DNA of 64,000 nt from a halophilic archaeon (lineage in GTDB: Archaea > Halobacteriota > Halobacteria > Halobacteriales > Haladaptataceae). The stretch is taken from assembly GCA_003298465.1 (NCBI GenBank), contig QNGA01000001.1, forward strand, positions 1,054,001-1,118,000, in the 5' to 3' direction. A model generated the notes under the pieces. It was not told where the DNA came from. It worked only from the letters and a program-made list of their open reading frames with translations, and did not search any database. Shown here piece by piece: positions 60,328 through 64,000 of the stretch. A program made the position numbers and the translations under genes. Every line of letters begins with the position of its first letter. Position 1 is the stretch's first letter.

Positions 60328-61405
60328 AATCCTTGACTGCCCCCGCGATGGTCCGCACGTCGTCGCCGTCCAGTCCCGGATGGACCGGAAGCGACAGCAC
60401 CTCGTCGGCGAGTCGCTCCGCGACGGGTACCTCGGCGTCGACGTGACTGTACGCCGGTTGTTCGTGGATGGGCGTCGGGTAGTAGACGCCCGTGGCGACG
60501 CCCTCGTCCTCGAGGTGGTCCCGGAGCGCCGCGCGGTCGTCCGTCCGCACCGTGTACTGGTGGTAGACGTGTCGTCGACCGTCGGGTTCCACCGGCGTCG
60601 TCACCGACGACCGCTCCAGGCGGTCAGTGAGGTAGGCGGCGTTCGCGCGCCGCGCCTCGTTGAACTCGGGGAGACGCTCCAGCTGCGCCAGGCCGATGGC
60701 GGCCGCGACGGAGGTCATCCGGAAGTTGTGCCCGAGACGGACGTGGTCGTACGACGAGTGGTCGTCGCCCGTCGGCCGGCCGTGGTTGACGAAGCTCGCC
60801 GCGCGGTCGGCTACCTCGGGACGGTCGGTCGTCACCATCCCGCCCTCGCCCGTCGTCACGTTCTTCGTCGGGTAGAAGGAGAAGCAGGCGGCGTCGCCGA
60901 ACGAGCCGACGCGCCGACCGTCGTACTCCGCGCCGTGGGCCTGGGCGGCGTCCTCGACCAGCGCGACATCGTGGGCGTCGGCCACCTCGGCGAGCCGGTC
61001 CATCTCCGCCGGGAGGCCGTAGAGGTGGACGACGAGCACGGCGTCGGCGTCGTGCTCGCGGACGGCCGCCTCGACCGACTCGGGGTCGAGCGTGAACGTC
61101 TCCTCGTCGACGTCCGCGAAGACGGGGTCGGCCCCCGCCAGCCGGACGGCGTTCGCGCTGGCGACGAACGAGAACGGCGAGGTGACGACCGTGTCGCCCT
61201 CGCCGATTTCCAGCGCCTCGAACGCGGCGTGCAGCGCCGTCGTCCCGTTGTTCGTCGCGACGGCGTGGTCGGTTCCGCAGTAGTCGGTGAACGCCGACTC
61301 GAACGCCCTGACTTCCGGGCCGTCGGCGAGGTACCCGCTGTCGAGGACGTCGACGACGCGCTCGCGCTCGGCGTCGCCGATCTGTGGATCCGCGACGGGA
61401 ATCAA
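60320..61405 (-). CDS. DegT/DnrJ/EryC1 aminotransferase (WlbC/WbpE-like)
   Basis: A 361-residue PLP enzyme. IPVADPQIGDAERERVVDVL begins the fold; GTDHAVATNNGTTALHAAFE; LVEDAAQAHGAEYDGRRVGS; the PLP Lys is in ACFSFYPTKNVTTGEGGMVT (~181). It would aminate the 3-keto UDP-uronic acid. The start is a TTG (61403-61405) whose last two bases overlap the stop of the acyltransferase gene (TTGA), preceded by a purine-rich GGGGGGGAACGAG stretch, so it is translationally coupled. No ATG is available near the fold start. Confidence 0.93.
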   Translation of the reverse strand: MIPVADPQIGDAERERVVDVLDSGYLADGPEVRAFESAFTDYCGTDHAVATNNGTTALHAAFEALEIGEGDTVVTSPFSFVASANAVRLAGADPVFADVDEETFTLDPESVEAAVREHDADAVLVVHLYGLPAEMDRLAEVADAHDVALVEDAAQAHGAEYDGRRVGSFGDAACFSFYPTKNVTTGEGGMVTTDRPEVADRAASFVNHGRPTGDDHSSYDHVRLGHNFRMTSVAAAIGLAQLERLPEFNEARRANAAYLTDRLERSSVTTPVEPDGRRHVYHQYTVRTDDRAALRDHLEDEGVATGVYYPTPIHEQPAYSHVDAEVPVAERLADEVLSLPVHPGLDGDDVRTIAGAVKDYE

Positions 61406-61980
61406 ATCTCGTTCCCCCCCTGGAGGGAGTCGGGAAGCGGTCGGTGTTCGGCCGGCGCGCCGACCGCCAGCGTCTCGGACGGTACGTCGCTGGTGACCAC
61501 CGCACCGGCGGCCACGAACGACCCCTCGCCGACCGTGACGCCGGGCAGGAGCGTGGCGTTCGCGCCGACCGAGACGTGGTCTTCGAGCGTCGGTCCCTCC
61601 ATCTCCGACTCCTGCCGGATGGGGTAGGCGTCGTTCGTCAGGACGGCGCAGGGGCCGAGGAACACCTGGTCGCCGATGGCGGTGTTCGTCGGGACGTAGA
61701 CGTTCGTCTGCATGCTCACGTGCGAACCGACCCGACAGTGTCCGTCGACGACCGTGTTCGTTCCGACGACGACGTCGTCGCCGACGACCGTCTTCTCGCG
61801 CACCAGGGCACCGTGCCCGGTCGTGAAGCCGTCGCCGATTGCCACGTCGTCGTAGATGACCGTTCCCGACCGGATGGTCGCGCCGTCGCCGATGACGGGC
61901 GGCTCGGAATCGTCGGCGTAGGGGTGTCCGACCGTCGCCTCGGGGTGGACGTCGTGGTTCTCGTCCCGGCGTTCGCTCAC
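61402..61980 (-). CDS. Left-handed beta-helix acyltransferase (WlbB/WbpD-like)
   Basis: A 192-residue hexapeptide-repeat protein: VIGDGATIRSGTVIYDDVAI, VVGDDVVVGTNTVVDGHCRV, VFLGPCAVLTNDAYPIRQES, VGANATLLPGVTVGEGSFVA. Homotrimer with acetyl-CoA bound between subunits. It probably acetylates the new 3-amino group of the UDP-sugar. First gene of the operon. GRTAACAAAG element C lies ~137 bases upstream. Confidence 0.92.
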   Translation of the reverse strand: MSERRDENHDVHPEATVGHPYADDSEPPVIGDGATIRSGTVIYDDVAIGDGFTTGHGALVREKTVVGDDVVVGTNTVVDGHCRVGSHVSMQTNVYVPTNTAIGDQVFLGPCAVLTNDAYPIRQESEMEGPTLEDHVSVGANATLLPGVTVGEGSFVAAGAVVTSDVPSETLAVGAPAEHRPLPDSLQGGNEI

Positions 61981-62116
61981 GGGCGATCACCTCGTCGTGT
62001 GTGCTGCTCGCGGGGTGTGACAGGGAATCGTTGGTTCATGGATGCTGGTCGTTCGGCCCGAATCCGCCGCCGTGGGGCGACGGGCGGCCGTTATCCTCCC
62101 CATGCCTACCTGTCCT

Positions 62117-62127
62117 CTTTGTTATAC
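62117..62127 (-). promoter_or_regulatory. GRTAACAAAG element C (before the acyltransferase gene)
   Basis: Minus strand GTATAACAAAG, 137 bases before the acyltransferase ATG. If used as a TATA box it implies a 5' leader of about 110 bases. Confidence 0.45.
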
Positions 62128-62424
62128 GCTGCCTGTCCGGCGGTAGCGCCGAACTAGCACCGGCGGCGTCCTGCGAATCGACGGGGTCAAGCGACGAAGA
62201 CGGAACCGAGCCGACGACCGGGGTAACCTCGGCGTGCGGCGTCGAACCGGAGCGCGTACGCGATACGTATCGCCCGCGAGCGGTCGGCTGACGCGTACGT
62301 ACGGGCCACGTACCGACCCGGAGCGAGCGGACTAACGTCGAGCGGGACGGTTTGGTCCGGTTTATCGACCGCGCCGAGACGGGCGGACGCGGCGCACGTC
62401 CGGGCTACCGACCGACAGCACCTT

Positions 62425-62434
62425 GGTAACAAAG
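62425..62434 (+). promoter_or_regulatory. GRTAACAAAG element D (before the winged-helix membrane gene)
   Basis: Plus strand GGTAACAAAG, 114 bases before the ATG at 62548, so the motif is shared with a probable regulator facing away from the cluster. Confidence 0.45.
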
Positions 62435-62547
62435 TAGGGAAACCGCGACAGACGGTGTATGCGGTGGTGGAACCCGTGACTACAGGGTGGTCACGATCCG
62501 GAACGGGGGTGTACTGTTTCCGATGATAGAGCGACAGTCTCGGTGCA

Positions 62548-63099
62548 ATGGCTAGTTCCGGACTCTCGCAGGACCAGGTATTCGAAGTTCTCAAGAGTCC
62601 CAGGCGGCGATACGCGCTCTACTACCTTCGGCGCGAAGGAGGGTCGGCCGAGCTATCGGACCTGACCGAGCAGGTCGCCGCGTGGGAGAACGACACCACG
62701 CCCGGCGAGCTGACGACCGAACAGCGCAAGCGAGTGTACATCTCGCTGTACCAGACGCATCTACCGAAGCTCGACGACGCCGACATCGTCGACTACGACG
62801 AGGACAGCGGCGAGATCACCCTGTCCAGGCGGGCCCGGGAGCTCGACACCTATCTCGGCGACGTCTCCAGACGGGAACTCCCCTGGGACCGATACTACCT
62901 GGCGCTCTCGCTGGCGAGCATCGCGCTCGTCGCTGGCGTCTGGCTCGAGGTGTACCCCTTCTCGACGCTGTCGGGGCTGACGGCGACGGCTATCGTCCTC
63001 GTCGTGTACGGCGCGTCGGCGCTCTTCCAGTACCTCTACTACCGTCACGGGGCCGGTCGGGAGACGCCACCCGAACTCCGGCGGGCCGACAGTCAGTGA
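62548..63099 (+). CDS. Membrane-anchored winged-helix protein (DUF7344 type)
   Basis: A 183-residue protein. Winged helix at ~8-95: DQVFEVLKSPRRRYALYYLR, SDLTEQVAAWENDTTPGELT, VYISLYQTHLPKLDDADIVD. Two transmembrane segments follow (~117-155: YLALSLASIALVAGVWLEVY and LTATAIVLVVYGASALFQYL). DUF7344 proteins are common beside haloarchaeal surface-polysaccharide genes; it may sense the membrane state and regulate the cluster (inference). Confidence 0.85.
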   Translation: MASSGLSQDQVFEVLKSPRRRYALYYLRREGGSAELSDLTEQVAAWENDTTPGELTTEQRKRVYISLYQTHLPKLDDADIVDYDEDSGEITLSRRARELDTYLGDVSRRELPWDRYYLALSLASIALVAGVWLEVYPFSTLSGLTATAIVLVVYGASALFQYLYYRHGAGRETPPELRRADSQ

Positions 63100-63226
63100 C
63101 GAGTCGTCGTCCGCGGCGCGGCGGTAGCGTCGCGCAGGTCGTCGTTCGCGGGAGACCGCTGAATCGGGGGTCGCCGCGGTCGAAAGGAGAGGCGGTGGGG
63201 CCGAAGCGAAGCGAGACCGAGTGGCA

Positions 63227-63466
63227 CTACAGTTGGTGTTCGAGGTTGCAGACCACGTCGTCGTCGGCGAGGACGAACGCCTCGTCGCGCAGCATCTCCT
63301 CGTCGGCCGGGAGGAACATCAGCCTGTCCGGTCCGCTATCGCGCGTCCGGACGACCTCCCAGTCGTCGAGTTCGTAGTCGAGGTCGCGTTCGAGGTCGGG
63401 GTCGTCCGGCACCCGTCGCCAGTCGTTCCTGGAGGCGTTCCGACCGGGCGAGGACTCGTAGACCAT
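63227..63466 (-). CDS. Small acidic haloarchaeal protein
   Basis: 79 residues, MVYESSPGRNASRNDWRRVP followed by DDPDLERDLDYELDDWEVVR and PADEEMLRDEAFVLADDDVV. Rich in Asp/Glu with a single late Cys (VVCNLEHQL). Starts one base after the stop of the repeat protein (GTG at 63478 would overlap it), so the two are probably co-transcribed. Family not certain. Confidence 0.65.
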   Translation of the reverse strand: MVYESSPGRNASRNDWRRVPDDPDLERDLDYELDDWEVVRTRDSGPDRLMFLPADEEMLRDEAFVLADDDVVCNLEHQL

Positions 63467-63467
63467 C

Positions 63468-64000
63468 TCAGTTCTCACCCGGTTCGAGCGTGACGGTCGC
63501 GGGTCCGTCGACTTCGAAGCGAGTGAGCCGACCGGAGAAGCGGTAGCCGTCCTTCGCGTCGACGATGCGTCCGTTCACGCGCTTGCTCTCGACGGTGTCG
63601 TGGGCCTCGACGCGACCGAGGTCGCCGCTCCCCCGCACCGTACCGCTCACGTCGAACGAGTACTCGCTGACCGCGTTCGGCGACCCCGAGCCGTCGACGA
63701 CGAGCGCGTTCGGCAGTCCGACCTCGCCGGACGAGACCCGCTCGCCATTGAGGAAGACGGTCGCCGTCCCGTCGATGTCGAGGTTCGTGACCGCGCCGCC
63801 GAAGCGGTAGCTGTCGGTGCCGCCGGCGACGGCTCCGGTCGCAGTCCCGTCCTCGACGGCGTCCTCGGCGTCTTTCGTCGCGTTCCGGTCCGTGCTCTTG
63901 CGGAGCTTGCCCGAGACGGTCAGCTCGTAGTCCGTCGTGGTTCCGGCGTCGGAGCTGGCGATGCTGATGACGTTCGGCAGTCCGCGCTCGTTCGCGACCC
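63468..64000 (-). CDS. C-terminal end of a protein with repeated beta modules, cut by the window edge
   Basis: About 177 residues are visible. Two related modules of ~80 residues are seen: LPNVISIASSDAGTTTDYEL / VSGKLRKSTDRNATKDAEDA / VAGGTDSYRFGGAVTNLDID and LPNALVVDGSGSPNAVSEYS / VSGTVRGSGDLGRVEAHDTV / IVDAKDGYRFSGRLTRFEVD, each ending with a ...G.A.V.L.G strand. Such modules occur at the C-terminus of secreted haloarchaeal beta-helix proteins. Upstream part, and so the main function, is outside the window. Confidence 0.75.
   Translation of the reverse strand, partial: VANERGLPNVISIASSDAGTTTDYELTVSGKLRKSTDRNATKDAEDAVEDGTATGAVAGGTDSYRFGGAVTNLDIDGTATVFLNGERVSSGEVGLPNALVVDGSGSPNAVSEYSFDVSGTVRGSGDLGRVEAHDTVESKRVNGRIVDAKDGYRFSGRLTRFEVDGPATVTLEPGEN

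Larger units (their letters stand above)
61981..62547. other. 567-base control region without a gene
   Basis: Separates the glycan operon from the winged-helix membrane gene. It holds two GRTAACAAAG elements (C and D) in opposite orientation, one facing each gene. A third, weaker GGATAAC is on the minus strand at about 62089-62095. Open frames within it show no motif. Confidence 0.5.

Noticed and set aside
60320..61990. A 556-codon frame joining the aminotransferase to upstream sequence
   Set aside because: The N-terminal 195 codons are the wrong frame of the acyltransferase gene; the true start is the coupled TTG at 61405.
1..64000. CRISPR arrays, rRNA genes, insertion sequences, replication origin
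   Set aside because: No regularly spaced repeats, rRNA stretches, transposase genes or orc1/cdc6 gene with origin repeats were seen.

Overview
The window is from a halophilic archaeon (class Halobacteria). The proteins are strongly acidic, the coding sequence is GC-rich with G/C at most third positions, many genes have a TATA-like element about 25-30 bases before the start codon (leaderless transcription), and several families are typical of haloarchaea: an archaellum (arl) cluster, HTH_10 regulators of the bacterio-opsin-activator type, a trpCBA cluster followed by the archaeal alternative shikimate-entry enzyme, and GT81-like glucosyl-3-phosphoglycerate synthase. I cannot name the genus.

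Layout. 1-7.5 kb: a partial glycosyltransferase, a CPBP protease, two alpha/beta hydrolases, an HTH_10 regulator, a bile-acid/sodium-type transporter and an RnfC/NuoF-like flavoprotein with a palindromic control region. 7.6-10.3 kb: a segment of visibly lower GC with a broken HTH_10 fragment, an intact HTH_10 regulator, a methyltransferase with a small membrane partner, and a dihydrofolate-reductase-like protein. 10.7-18.1 kb: metabolic genes (GT81-like synthase, MFS transporter, GNAT, quinone reductase, glycerophosphodiesterase, acyl-CoA dehydrogenase, cobalamin adenosyltransferase, glutaredoxin). 18.1-29.5 kb: motility and taxis, read leftwards: unknown protein, cheW, cheY, cheB, a broken cheA-cheR fusion, arlCE-F-G-H-I-J, cheF. 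29.5-34.4 kb: small proteins, a low-GC isochorismatase, tRNA-Val with two repeated copies of its 3' end, and a beta-helix protein. 34.4-45.2 kb: an M14-like deacylase, a transglutaminase/DUF58/MoxR operon, UPF0179, a macro-domain protein, sucCD, and a Na+/H+ antiporter. 45.4-49.9 kb: trpCBA, ADH synthase, DUF2243. 49.9-62 kb: a surface-glycan cluster. 62.5-64 kb: a membrane-anchored winged-helix protein and the C-terminal end of a repeat-containing protein.

How the genes work together. The glycan cluster has all five enzyme classes needed to make a UDP-2,3-diacetamido uronic acid (6-dehydrogenase, Gfo/Idh 3-oxidase, DegT aminotransferase, hexapeptide acyltransferase, 2-epimerase), together with glycosyltransferases, two DUF354 proteins, a polysaccharide-deacetylase-like protein and a FemX-like transferase. 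Four copies of a GRTAACAAAG-type element sit at the borders of its transcription units.

The most striking anomaly is at 25821-26345. The first ~26 codons of cheA are joined in frame to the C-terminal part of cheR, so the kinase and the methyltransferase SAM-binding motif are both missing from an otherwise ordered taxis cluster. There are no insertion sequences, CRISPR arrays or rRNA genes that I can recognise.
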